Notes under the pieces: model-generated
Seen by the model: only the letters and a program-made list of their open reading frames with translations
Database searches by the model: none
Told to the model about the DNA's origin: nothing
Part shown: positions 1 to 9,913 of the stretch, piece after piece
How the letters are laid out: every line of letters begins with the position of its first letter
How positions within the stretch are numbered: the stretch's first letter is position 1
Source: Phytoseiulus persimilis
Taxonomy: Eukaryota; Arthropoda; Arachnida; Mesostigmata; Phytoseiidae
Reading direction: 5' to 3'
Assembly: GCA_037576195.1 (NCBI GenBank)
Contig: CM075103.1
Location: 30,526,723-30,590,722, forward strand
DNA: 64,000 bases
Position numbers and translations under genes: made by a program

Positions 1-766
1 ACGTCCTGAGACACGCAGGAGTACACGAACGAACACCATGTTCGGAACCAAACAGCACAATCTTTGTGTGCTTTTTCACCGGACTGAATGACAACATAGC
101 GGAAGACCACCTGAGGGCATGAACCGGCCAACAGGGGCAAACTTCGAGCAGCCGATCCTCCTCCAGGGCCTCGAGCCCTTTCGATACCGGCTTTGGATTA
201 TCTAACTCATCCGGTTTGATCCACTTCCGGTATTGAATCCAAGATTGGAATGCGATGGAGTATGATGAGATCATAGCCATCATTGAGTCAGGTTTGTCCC
301 TCCATCAGTCGTAATCATCCGTCGTTGAGCGACTTACCAAAATCCCTGTCTGAACCGTGATGTGTTTGGTGTCACTCTGCCAGCACCATGCCTCGAAACG
401 ATGCAGTCCTTGACTCTGTTTCGTAAGTTGCAGGAGCTGAGGACTGTATCGATTCAAAGTTTCAATCGTGATCCGAAGATTCGAGAGAAGCTAGAATTCA
501 ATCAATAACGCACCGAGACCAGAGCTCCGCAGGACGCTCGTCTATGCTTTTACTGGAAAGCCGGCCCGTGGAGCGGCTTACGGGTTGAGCCGCGGCGGAG
601 TCCGCGTGAACTCCCGAGGATTAAAGAGTGTTTCGGTCGGCCGGATGTGAGTCGGAAAGGAGTCGAGAGCTCTCTCTGATCCAGTCCTCAAGAGATGCTC
701 GTCTTGTCGTGGATACGATAGGTTCCAACCCTCACTCACGCTTCGAGTTCCTACGACGTGAGGGGA
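1..766. other. Upstream region / probable 5' UTR of MFS gene
   Basis: No convincing coding frame is seen. ORFs on both strands here are short or are shadows of the downstream gene. The last ~200 bases, GC-rich and leading into a strong start context, are the likely 5' UTR. No clear TATA box was recognised. Confidence 0.4.
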
Positions 767-2377
767 ATGGCGACAGTTCCTCATCATTCGGAAGAGTCGT
801 CGGCCACTCCGGCGCGAGAACCATTCGACGCTGCATTCCCGCCGACAGTGGAATCTTCTGCGGAGACGACGATAGAACTCGGTGATGCAGTTCGAGACGC
901 GAGAGAGTCGAAGCCTTCTTTCGTCCAGCGACTCAGAACCTTCGGTGCGATAGAAGCCTACCTCTTCCTGAATGTGTTCAGTATGGCCTCGAAAAACTTC
1001 ACGGATGTCAAGTTGACCTTCGTCAAAGCCTGTGTGACAGAGGTTGGACTGGGCTACGAGGAGTGCGTTTCCTTGGACGAGCACACTGAGGAATTCAATG
1101 AAGCCGACAGAATCGCTTCGTACTACCTCATGGTGGGTAGTTGGATGTCGACAGCCGTAGCGATGGTCACGGGAATCCTGATCGGCTCGTTCTGTGATAA
1201 ATATCAGAAAAAAGTTCCTCTTCTCCTCGCGCCCCTGGGTTTTGCCATCGAAACAGCTTCCTCGATCTTCTGTGCGGTGTTCATCGACTCTCCAGTGATG
1301 ATCTTGGCCATATCCAAGATCCCAGCAGGTCTTTTCGGAGGTCTCATGATTGTGATATCGGGCACATACGCATACGTCAGCCAGGAGACTGCTGTGAAAG
1401 CAAGACAAATACGGTTTGCGGTCCTGCAGATGTTGCTCCTAGCCGGAGTCACGATTGGCACGGTCGCGGGCGGCTGGCTGTTCCAAGAGAGGCATTATGT
1501 ATTGGTGTACAGTGTGTCCATCGCAGCAAACGTCATCGCGATTATCCTCCTGGCTCTTTTCATGGATAACAGGGGCTCGAGAACAACACATATGACCTAC
1601 GGTGAGATCGCAAAAGCGTTCTTCAGCTTCAACTGTGTGAAAGAGAGTTATCGCCTCGTCGCCGCTCCGAGAGGAGGCAACGCGCGCTTGCAAATCTGGC
1701 TCCTCATCATCGCTTCCTTCGTCTCTGACATCCCTCTTGTGGGAACGCGTGCTTTGGTCTTGTTCTACGTCAAGAAACGCTATTCGTGGGACACGGAAAC
1801 TATCGCATACGTGACTGGAGCACTGCGGCTCGGAACAGCTTTCGTGACGATCGCCGGAGTTCGACTTTTCACGAAAAAGCTCAAGTTGGGAGACACAATC
1901 ATTGCTCTCATCGGCTTCGTCTCTCTCGCGGTGCACTACCTCGGCCGCGGCTTCGCAACATCGGGTTTCATGTACGCAATGTCGTACGTGATTGGCGGTC
2001 TGAACGGCTGCTCGAAGTCGGCGTCGGACAACCTATTAACCCGGCTGCTGAACGAAGACGAGATCGGGAAAATCTTTGTTTTCAAATCTCTTGTTGAGTC
2101 CACCACTCCGGCTGTGGGCACTTCATTTTTCACCCTGGTCACACAGAAGTTCGATGCAAAGATACCAGGCGCGATGTTCATCTCTGCTGGGATACTGATC
2201 GCTATTCCTCTATTGATCATGGTTTGGATAATGATTTTCGGGTCGATTGCAACGCCGGAAGTCCAGATTCGGGAGAGTTTGGACTCGGCGGCAGGAGCCG
2301 GGAAGGTGGATATGAGCGACGACGGAGCGATCGTGCTCAGCGAGATCCGTAGGAGCAGTTTCGTCTATCGATTTTGA
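767..2377 (+). CDS. Major facilitator superfamily transporter, SLC46/proton-coupled folate transporter-like
   Basis: A single uninterrupted 536-aa frame. The frame also opens at a GTG nine bases earlier, but the first ATG (767, purine at -3 and G at +4) is the credible eukaryotic start. About 60 polar N-terminal residues precede 12 hydrophobic segments (roughly residues 65-85, 118-142, 147-170, 173-200, 217-238, 244-266, 307-335, 345-368, 373-395, 400-420, 440-462, 472-498). The loop after the second segment reads GSFCDKYQKK, a variant of MFS motif A (GxxxDRxGRR), as in SLC46 proteins. The family carries folates, heme-related or other solutes across plasma or lysosomal membranes, usually with protons; the substrate cannot be read here. 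A polar C-tail of ~45 residues ends the protein. It is intronless and intact, unlike everything around it. Confidence 0.85.
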   Translation: MATVPHHSEESSATPAREPFDAAFPPTVESSAETTIELGDAVRDARESKPSFVQRLRTFGAIEAYLFLNVFSMASKNFTDVKLTFVKACVTEVGLGYEECVSLDEHTEEFNEADRIASYYLMVGSWMSTAVAMVTGILIGSFCDKYQKKVPLLLAPLGFAIETASSIFCAVFIDSPVMILAISKIPAGLFGGLMIVISGTYAYVSQETAVKARQIRFAVLQMLLLAGVTIGTVAGGWLFQERHYVLVYSVSIAANVIAIILLALFMDNRGSRTTHMTYGEIAKAFFSFNCVKESYRLVAAPRGGNARLQIWLLIIASFVSDIPLVGTRALVLFYVKKRYSWDTETIAYVTGALRLGTAFVTIAGVRLFTKKLKLGDTIIALIGFVSLAVHYLGRGFATSGFMYAMSYVIGGLNGCSKSASDNLLTRLLNEDEIGKIFVFKSLVESTTPAVGTSFFTLVTQKFDAKIPGAMFISAGILIAIPLLIMVWIMIFGSIATPEVQIRESLDSAAGAGKVDMSDDGAIVLSEIRRSSFVYRF

Positions 2378-2501
2378 GGGACGGACAGAAAAACTGTGAT
2401 CTCAATCATTTCTAGCTGGTAGGTATGTGCTCACAAGCAGGGCTGTCGAAGGAGCAGAATGGAAAGTGGATAATGAATGAATTGTGAGCGAATAGAGAGC
2501 G

Positions 2502-2507
2502 AATAAA
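2502..2507 (+). terminator. Polyadenylation signal AATAAA of the MFS gene
   Basis: An AATAAA hexamer lies 125 bases after the TGA stop, giving a short 3' UTR. Confidence 0.6.
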
Positions 2508-2509
2508 GT

Positions 2510-4530
2510 TTCATCGCTGTGCAATTCATGCTCTACGTCAGGTATGCACGACTCGAGGTGTCCAAGATATAGAACTCGAAAATCTGGGACGAGTTTTAAG
2601 CTAACAGGGCAGCATCAGCTGACACTCGCAAGAGGATGAAAACATCCCAACGCGGAGCCATGCGCACTAGGCCAACCGTCCTTCAATATATCAAATGAGT
2701 TCGTAGGAGGAGAGCTGAGGTGGATTTCATACGAAAGCAGAGAACCCCAGAGTCAGATACTATAATCGGCAGAATTCGACAAATGACCAGACATGGATGG
2801 CCAAGATCTATCCTGGAAGCGATAGAGACATGCAACACATACAGTTCAGCACCCGATAGAATGATTCAACTCAAAATACTGTTCGAATGCGATAAGCTAG
2901 AGCTTTCGAATTCGGCAAGAGTTGAACATCGCTGGGAAACCTCCCGCAAACTGGTGCAAGAACGTATTAGAACACTCACTGATAGGAGATGGGAAGGAGG
3001 AATTGTAAAGTAATCCAGCCTGAAAGGATTCAGGCTAAACAAAATGAAAAGAGGGGCATGACAGACCATATGTACGATATCTCCAGCGGTAGCACTCTCA
3101 TTGCCAGCACACGAGCTGGATTTTTGAGCACCAACTTCTTCATGTGTTTTCTTCGATGAGACACAAAACATTGTGCATGAAGAGCTTCGATTTGTGGCCC
3201 ACATGGAAAACGATTTTCGATTTGCTCCGCGGTTTCGTGGTCGATCCCTGGGATTGAAGTCGAGTATGGCACGCAATGCTGCCCAGTTTCTCACTTTCAT
3301 CACATCGAATGAGAGTAAAGCATCGATTCCTTCCGACCGATGAGATAACTCCGATGTGACGCCCCCAATATCCCCATCAGCCGCATGGGACCATCGTCGT
3401 GAACGGAATTTCTCGTTTTGAATCAGAATGCTCATCCAGTCAGATATGGTGTTCCTATGATGACTCATGGAGACGCTTCTAACACTGATCCCATTCATAT
3501 ATGGGAATCGTCTAAGAGGGGAGAAACGAAATGAGTTAAGATCATCAGTCAATCGTTTCCGTGACCACTTCTTGGGAGGTCTGACGTCAGGAGTTGCCAA
3601 CGTTCCGCAAATCCCGAGAAAACTTCGAAAAATTTAATCCGCAGAGAGTTCAGTGGTGGAAAATGAAATGACACTACGAAATCAACATAATCTAGGGTGA
3701 AGCGGATGGATCACTATGATGGCAGGGAGAACAGCACATACTATGATTTGATTCAACCCATACATCCTCCAGGACTGAGAGCTTCCGCTATTACCCGAGA
3801 TCTTTCGCGCGCCGCCTCGACCACATTGCTCATCATATGAACTTTGATCAGCGCTTCGAGGCTCTCGGAGCCAGACTTTGTTCTGGGGATCGTGACGATT
3901 TTTCATGATTGGTCCAGATCCACATTCTCTCACGAAATTCGAGTCACTCACTGTGTGTCTGAATCGATTCTAGTCAGTTCCTGAGGTGCTCCTCTAGCAT
4001 TGGATGCATGGGGTTTCCTTTCGATTCCCAATAAATCTGTGTTTGTCTTCGTGCAGACCAAGCTGAGGAGGCGACACGTAGCAGAAAAAGATTGAGTACT
4101 GCGGGTCACAGGAGCACCGCCAAACAGGACCGCGGCTCCGATGGGAACCCGCGGGAAGCTTCCTAAAAGGTTTTGTACCGTTCTTCCGTTTTATTTGGGA
4201 GGATAATCACAATCATGCCGTATTCATGGGATTTTTCTTCAAAACAGGATTTCGGGGATGATTGAAACGTAGTTGAGGGTTTTCGGGGTCGCTAGGCACG
4301 TTGCATGCGTTAGTTTCACTCAATCTATCCATCCCGACGCGGAATTCGTTGAGGAGGCCAGATTCATGATAGTGATCTCGGCGTCGTCATCCGACATTTT
4401 GGGAAACCAAGATTCTTGAGGCGGTTGGCACGTAGTCGGGGGTTTTCGGGGTCGCTGAGCTCGATGCAGGCGTTAGCTTCACTAGATCTATTCATCTTGA
4501 CGCGGGTTCGTATCCCCCATCGGTTCGGAT
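2510..4530. other. Intergenic DNA with unassigned ORFs and two diverged repeats
   Basis: Minus-strand frames at 2866-3600 and 3030-3272 and a plus frame at 2720-3013 (GTG start only) resemble no family I know and lack gene signals; they may be old transposon remains. Two diverged ~75-bp repeats occur at about 4269-4345 and 4431-4507, both containing the phrase TTTTCGGGGTCGCT. The second ends with GGGTTCGTATCCCC, close to a pol III B box, so a tRNA-derived repeat is possible. Confidence 0.3.
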
Positions 4531-4538
4531 ATTAGGAT

Positions 4539-5115
4539 TTATTGAAGCACCCATTGAGCATTGCGGGGCAGTACTCGTTGTTTGAAATTAGCATCGCTTG
4601 GCCGGTTCGATTCTGGCACGTTCATCATGGCTGCGTAGGGAAATAGTCTTTCAACCTCCGCGCTAGACGGCAGTGCCGTGTTGAGTTGCCTGAAGAGGGC
4701 TAAGATGGGCTCGTATCGGGGCAGCATGGTGAGCCTGGTGTCCGGGTCGTGAAGATACTGCCACATGGGATTCTCGGGAGGGTCGGATGGCGTCATCAAG
4801 AAGGGCCCCGGGGCTGACGACGATGGTGCTGCTGACACCTTTGACTCCACCGCCTCCATTATCGTGAACTTCAGGAACCCGCCCACGCCTGCTATGATAC
4901 GTTCCCTGTAATTTTACTTGGACGGTCCAATGTTATACACTTACAAGTCCTCAAATGGCCTTATCTTCGAACGGCTCACTCTCATGAATTCTTCGCCTTC
5001 GTTGTTTTCGCTTTGAGCATATTCAAGACTTGCTCCTGAGCGGAGTTTGGCCTCATCGTCCATCCTCGGAAACGAATATCTGCTTCCCGTCAGCATTGTC
5101 TGAATTAGAAGCTGA
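4539..5115 (-). pseudogene. hAT transposase C-terminal fragment (hAT-1)
   Basis: The last ~115 residues match the hAT dimerisation domain: an aromatic/proline segment PRYEPILALFRQLNTALP is followed by SSAEVERLFPYAA and a conserved tail with RPSDANFKQR. This domain ends hAT transposases and mediates oligomerisation. Upstream on the minus strand a frame reading RVSRSKIRPFEDL meets a good donor (GTAAGTG) and re-enters frame after TTACAG, which suggests a ~40-bp intron at 4906-4945 and the join FEDL/ERIIAGVGGF. The catalytic RNase H-like core was not found nearby, so this is a remnant. The palindrome-rich DNA at 5816-5945 may be its 5' terminal region. Confidence 0.65.
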
Positions 5116-6494
5116 TGTGTCTCATCCTCTCATATTTGCCTCAATGCCCTGCCTTGTCGTTCATGAGTCATGAATTCATGAACCATGACCTGAGTGTACT
5201 CCCTCAACGATCTAGGGACCGCGAAGAATTTTCGTCCCCCTCCCCGTTCCCGAGAGTGCTGCTGAGCAGAGCCTGCTGCCTTATTGTCGGACGGCGACCG
5301 CGCGACCGAGTGAGCTTTTCAACCCAGAGCTGGACCTCCGACGTCAATGCTCGCCGATTTTCCGTGTCAGAGTTACAACGATTCTGAATGATTTTCGACG
5401 TCATTCCCACTGAACATCGCCGTTACACAGCTGCTGTGCCGAGCTGAAAGTATCAGCTTGTGTCGAATACCAGATCTCAGTCTGATCCCTGATCTAGCCC
5501 TTGAGGTACGACGCTTCCTCAAAAATAGTTTGTCTCCCGCAGGCGCTCATTGTCCCATCCCTTTGGGTCTATGTACACTCATTTGAATTCTTGCCTCTCT
5601 CACGTGGCTCTTACAAATATCCGTGAAACTACTTGTCCTTCACTCGAATCGCTGGGCGTTTTTACAGAGGAACAAACCATGGGTTCAGCAACCCGGCCGT
5701 ACAACCTGCATACACCATCGGCAGCAAGGGTGCGCGTGCATTTGCAGATGGAGTGATGGTGTCCATGCATGGCTCCCGAAGTGATCAAGTGTCTCGTGGG
5801 TAGGCTTTGCAGCGGCTAGTTAACCGCGGTTAATAACCACAAGAAACGCAAATAGTTTGGGGTCATTAACCGTAATAACCGCAAGCGAATGGACGTTATA
5901 ACCGCAATTTTCAACCGAACTAAAAATCGAGGGTTAATCTTATCTGACAAGCACATGATTGTTCGGGAAAGCGTCTCATCTGATGAGCATACTCAGGAGG
6001 ACTGAGATCTGGAATTAGTAGTTGTTGATTGAACAGAGATGAACTGACAGACGTGAAAGATGCTCTCAGCATTCAGCTCGGCTCAGCGGATGTGCAGAGA
6101 CAATGCTCCGCGGAAATGTGATCTAATGATATTCGAGCTGAAGCGTCGGGAATCATGAGACGATCGACTCTGCTCGGCATATTTGGTTTGCACGTCGAAC
6201 TAGTGTGATGGCTCCCGTTAAACGAAGTTCTTATGTGGTTACGAAATGAGGTTTCGACCAGCAATCATTCCTGGAGATCTCACATATCACCTACAGCTTC
6301 TTGATGTTTCCATTAGCAAGCCGCCAAATGACTCTATGAGAGAGCACTGTACGCGGTGGACTCAAACTTCCAGACAGAAGGTCTACGCATCCGGTGAGAT
6401 CAAGAAACCAAGCACAGTGAAAGTAGCTATTATGTGCGTCGCATTCGCATGTTAAGGCATCCATTGAAAAATCGTGATGGAGTCCTCCAACATA
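5116..6494. other. Non-coding stretch with TAACCG-rich palindromic tract
   Basis: No gene was recognised; the short ORFs are incidental. At about 5816-5945 there is a tract built on TAACCG motifs, including the perfect palindrome TTAACCGCGGTTAA. Such tracts are typical of subterminal regions of some hAT transposons, so it could be the 5' end of the minus-strand hAT remnant at 4.5-5.1 kb (inference). Confidence 0.35.
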
Positions 6495-6499
6495 ACGGG

Positions 6500-6878
6500 T
6501 GTGGCGGATAGTTTACTGACTAAGTGAAGACACTGGGGTGACTTTAGCACTCGTGGAACTTGTCCGCGCACGGGAGCGATTTGTTCTCGTCTGCTCGGTC
6601 GGCGGTCCCGAGAGAGCGTCTCCGTGGCGTCGACTCCGGCGGATTCCGTCGGATTCCGTATGACGTCATGTCCGCCAACCGAGGCCCGTGCTGGATGAAC
6701 CGATATTTTATTGCTTTAAAGCTGCCTTGGGTCTCCCGTGGCACAATACATCGACATTAGGTGAATCGTTGGAACTACATATTCGAAATGGGTCCTCTAT
6801 CGCCGACCCGTGTCTCCTCGATTCTCATGTTAGTGTGTGTATTGTGTGGTGACTGAGTGTTAAGCTGCTCCAAGCACA
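6500..6878 (-). repeat. BEL-4 3' LTR
   Basis: Matches 29643-30021 almost base for base, ending ...CTCCAAGCACA on the plus strand. The BEL-4 pol reading frame runs into this LTR. Confidence 0.85.
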
Positions 6879-7621
6879 ACGGGTCGCTGTTTTGATTGTG
6901 CAGGATCGTGCATTGGCCGGGTCGACTCCTTCGGGGAAAGCTATCACTCGGCATAATGGCCAGACCGCTCTGCTAGAAGCGGGATCCTCCAGTAAGCAGA
7001 TGTCGCCCAGCTGAAGAGGTCGAATCGCAGTTTTTGGCTGCTTTTGAGCTGTCTTCAGGTATCGCAAGTATTCTCCTTGATATCGTTTCCAGAATGCGTT
7101 CAGGAGGCGCTGTTGGTATTTGTATCGTTTCGAGAAGATTATTCTGTCTTGGTGAGCTTTTGAATTTGGGGTCATTGTGTATTGAGGCAACACCGTTTCT
7201 CCCTGAAATCCGTAAAGCAGATCCAGCGGACTCAGCGCTTTCGGTTCATCGGCGTCTGTTGTCACTGTTGTTACTGGTCTACGGTTGATCGCCAGTTCAA
7301 TCCCGCTCAGGATGATTTCCAGATCTCTGAAATAGGGATCGAAGTTCCGAGGATTTTCCTGAGCGGGCGTTTAACACATTGGATTTCGGGTTCAAACCAT
7401 CCTCCGAAGCAGCTCGCCGTTGGGGTGTTGAAATTCCATTCGATGAAGTTATCTGCGAGCATCTTCTTCACTGCTCCGTCCCGAATGTGTTCATACATTG
7501 CTTTCAGCTCTTTGGAAGCCCTCTGGAAGGATAGCCCGTTATCCGAGACTATAACTCTAACGAATGGGAATCTGTTGATGAATTTTTGAAGTGCTCCCAA
7601 GACTTCCACGGTTGACAGGTC
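6879..7621 (-). pseudogene. BEL-4 integrase, C-terminal half
   Basis: Two minus-strand frames carry the second half of a BEL integrase. The first (7621-7307) has VTDLST, the second catalytic Asp in VIVSDNGLSF, and the region before the catalytic Glu (CFGGWFEPEIQ; the usual WE is altered to FE). The second (7265-6879) has PLDLLYGF, LNAFWKRYQGEYL, LGDICLLEDP and WPLCRVI, the conserved C-terminal domain. A frameshift separates them. The missing N-terminal half, ending in VHLELTTDL, lies 18.3 kb away at 25.95-26.06 kb on the other side of BEL-3. Confidence 0.8.
7616..7621 (+). repeat. Target-site duplication CAGGTC, left copy of BEL-3
   Basis: CAGGTC abuts the left LTR of BEL-3 and recurs at 25940-25945 next to the right LTR. 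Both lie in the same integrase codons (TDL) of BEL-4. Confidence 0.8.
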
Positions 7622-7925
7622 TGTTACGAATGCTGAAAGACGCATCGTAGGTATTTATAATTCCGTAATAAAGAGCCCGGCTCCGAACCGCTTCTCGCTC
7701 GGCTCTCTCGAGATGCCGTCGGGTTCCTCCTCTCCCGGCTGGGGGAGCCGTTGGAGAGCTCGACGTGCCTCTCTCTGACACACACAGTCGAACCTACGAG
7801 ACCTTCGCGTCTCTCTTCCAGCCGACCGAGAAAGTAGGTTTTGAGTCGGTTCGCTACCTTCTCCAATTCCGGCTTTTCCTTGTGTGTACCCCCACTCCCA
7901 GCCAGGTTCCACCCGATTGGTAACG
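7622..7925 (+). repeat. BEL-3 5' LTR
   Basis: Starts TGTTACGAATGC and ends GATTGGTAAC. It contains TATTTATAA followed by AATAAAG, and matches 25638-25939 with only a few differences, suggesting recent insertion. Confidence 0.8.
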
Positions 7926-7926
7926 T

Positions 7927-7944
7927 TGGTGTCAGACTGCAAGA
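7927..7944 (+). other. BEL-3 tRNA primer-binding site
   Basis: TGGTGTCAGACTGC begins just after the 5' LTR. The same TGGTGTCAGA core occurs beside the BEL-4 LTR, and a related TCAGAAGTGGGAT occurs beside the Ty3 LTR, so several elements here may use a tRNA ending TCTGACACCA. Confidence 0.6.
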
Positions 7945-8127
7945 GCCGCGCCACGTCGCCGCTTCCTCCTGCATCCCGATCAACGAATCGGCAAGTCACG
8001 ACTCGTGCCCGCGTACCAGCGGCTAAATCTTCGAAGTATACACAGCAACAGGGCTATCCCGCACGATCCGGCGCGCCACCCCTCCTCACAACGTCGACCC
8101 AGACGTATTTTCGCCGGAAAGTTATCA

Positions 8128-8132
8128 CACTC
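8128..8132 (+). repeat. Target-site duplication CACTC, left copy of BEL-1
   Basis: CACTC precedes the outermost BEL-1 LTR at 8133 and recurs at 21923-21927 after the opposite outer LTR. Five bases fits BEL/Pao insertion. Confidence 0.7.
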
Positions 8133-8487
8133 TCTTGCCAAACCCGTCCGGGATCCTTGACGAAAGACACAGAATGTTGGTCTACTGGCCGCAGCCGCCT
8201 GTCAGGTCTCCGCGAAGCGAACTTGGTTAAAGAAATTGCAAGCGTGTTGCTCACGGTCGAGTCGCAACTTGTGTGTTGTCGGCTGTTCGCAGACAGTCGA
8301 CCGCAGTGATGTTCGCTTCACGAAGCCGACGTGCAACGTTGGCGCGTTTATTTCGGATGGACAAAGATGCACCCTCGGCTCTCTATCCTCTGGCCGTAAC
8401 ACTACTCTAGTAGCGTTTCTGGGACTCTGAGCTGGAGCTTGCCGAAACTCCACGGTCTGCGGAGAGACCTTCGGAGATTCCGCAACA
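8133..8487 (-). repeat. BEL-1 LTR-A (outer 3' LTR)
   Basis: Homologous to 21534-21922 and 11896-12267. It ends GATTCCGCAACA on the plus strand, and its start has mutated from TGTTGCC to TCTTGCC. The minus strand holds an AATAAA within AAATAAACGCG. Confidence 0.8.
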
Positions 8488-8890
8488 CTCCCGGCAACCG
8501 CCGCAGCGGTTCGGACCCTGTTAACATTTGGGACCATTTTGTCGTGTATACATCAGACGTCTTTCTTCGGGTCCATACAAAACTTGGAATACACTTGAAC
8601 ATTCTTCATACAGTCATTCAAAAAATTCACATTGCATATATTTCACATTGTTTGGCATATTTTTTTCCTGCTTCGGGATGGATGACTTTCTAACCCGCGG
8701 TACAATTTCTCGAGATCGACAACCGGGAACGCCTGTGAGAAACACGAGTCTGTTTCGGAAACGCGAGAACCACTCATGCAAGTCAGCCGAGTTGAGCGCG
8801 CGATTTTTCAGTGACAAATCAGAACCACGCATAGTTCTCTGAGATTCCAATGGTCCCGCCTTTCGCAAGTTTTCTCCCCCCTTGATAAAG

Positions 8891-8897
8891 TATAAAG
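8891..8897 (+). promoter_or_regulatory. TATA box of antisense gene, copy A
   Basis: TATAAAG within GATAAAGTATAAAGCCTAGA, 95 bases before the ATG. The stretch is identical in copy B (12639-12645). Confidence 0.55.
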
Positions 8898-8985
8898 CCT
8901 AGATCCGCAGACCTCTGAGACATGCTTACTCTCCGGGTTCCCGAGCCGAACGCTTCCGAAACTCGCTTCGCACGCTACCAACCCG

Positions 8986-9837
8986 ATGGCTGAATCACAC
9001 CCGCACCGTGCCTCGCCGACCCAACTCAGTGCGACTGAGTTCATCGTCACCGAAGACGACCTGGAATTCACCCCGGACGACCCCACCGACGGTGTATCGT
9101 TCGCGGCACGCCTCCACCAGGAAATCCCGCGGTACCGCCAGCAGCAGTACCGAACCTCACCCTGCGGGGTGCTGGCCGCTCTGAGGTTCGCCACATCCGA
9201 GGAGTTCCGGATCCTTCCCGCCGCCGACCGTGCCCAGCTGGTGGCGTTCTACTTCATCGAGACGCTCACCCCGGCGCAACAAGGGATCCTGCGCGACACA
9301 ACCCGTGCCCTACGGGGCACGGGCTGCCCCGACGCCGCCGTTGCCGTCATCGATGCCTTGGCCCTGTGTGGACGGCATCTTCCACTACCCTCCGTCGCCG
9401 ACGCCAGCCGGTTCCGCCGCACGTTCCTCGAGGAAGCGGTGCGCCGCCGGAACGACGCCGCCCGACTACAGAATGAGGAGAACGAGGAGCACGAGCGCGT
9501 GTAACAGGAAGAAGCAAGGCTCATGCGTGAGCCGCGGACCGCCGCCGAGGCACACCGTCAACAAGAAGCCTTCACGCCTGCCGAACAACTTCGACTCGAG
9601 AACGAAGCCCGCTCCACGGAGATGCGTCTCCGCACCGCCGAGGCACGCCTTTACCAAATCGCTCCCGACACCGACCCAGCCGACGCATCAGCCGCCGCCG
9701 CCCCAGCAGTCCGTCCGCGGACCACCATCGCAACACCGGCCGCCACATCAGCCGCACCAGCCGCTTTACCTGCCGACGGGCCCTACTACAAGGTCCAACT
9801 CCCGGATGGCACCGTCCGACTGATGCGGCCGGCCTAG
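8986..9837 (+). pseudogene. Antisense accessory ORF of BEL-1, copy A (interrupted by TAA)
   Basis: Homologue of the 289-aa ORF at 12717. It begins MAESHPHRASPTQ and keeps the helical core (EIPRYRQQQYRTSPCGVLAA, AADRAQLVAFYF, LTPAQQGILRDTTRALRG), the charged coiled-coil segment and the C-terminal end DGTVRLMRPA. One in-frame TAA at 9502-9504 splits it in two; a few codons here are absent from copy B. It runs opposite to the element's gag-pol. I recognise no family. Confidence 0.65.
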
Positions 9838-9852
9838 CGTTAGCCTACCGTT

Positions 9853-9858
9853 AATAAA
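9853..9858 (+). terminator. Polyadenylation signal of antisense gene, copy A
   Basis: AATAAA 16 bases after the stop codon, conserved in position with copy B. Confidence 0.5.
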
Positions 9859-9913
9859 CGTAATTTTTGTACAATTTCACTTGGTCTGCCTGCTTCCTAC
9901 CCGCTAGATACTT

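Noticed and set aside
758..766. GTG start for the MFS gene
   Set aside because: The sequence is eukaryotic; the ATG at 767 with good context is preferred.
578..1408. 276-aa minus-strand ORF opposite the MFS gene
   Set aside because: Shadow frame: Arg/Ser-rich, no domain, fully antisense to a well-supported membrane protein.
7655..7999. Minus ORFs of 114 and 119 aa near 7.7-8.0 kb
   Set aside because: They lie in the BEL-3 LTR and recur in the other LTR at 25.7 kb; no coding role.
9230..9823. 197-aa Pro/Arg/Ser-rich plus ORF overlapping antisense gene copy A (and 277 aa at 12739)
   Set aside because: Out-of-frame shadow of the conserved accessory ORF, caused by high GC; composition is typical of frame-shifted Ala/Pro-rich code.
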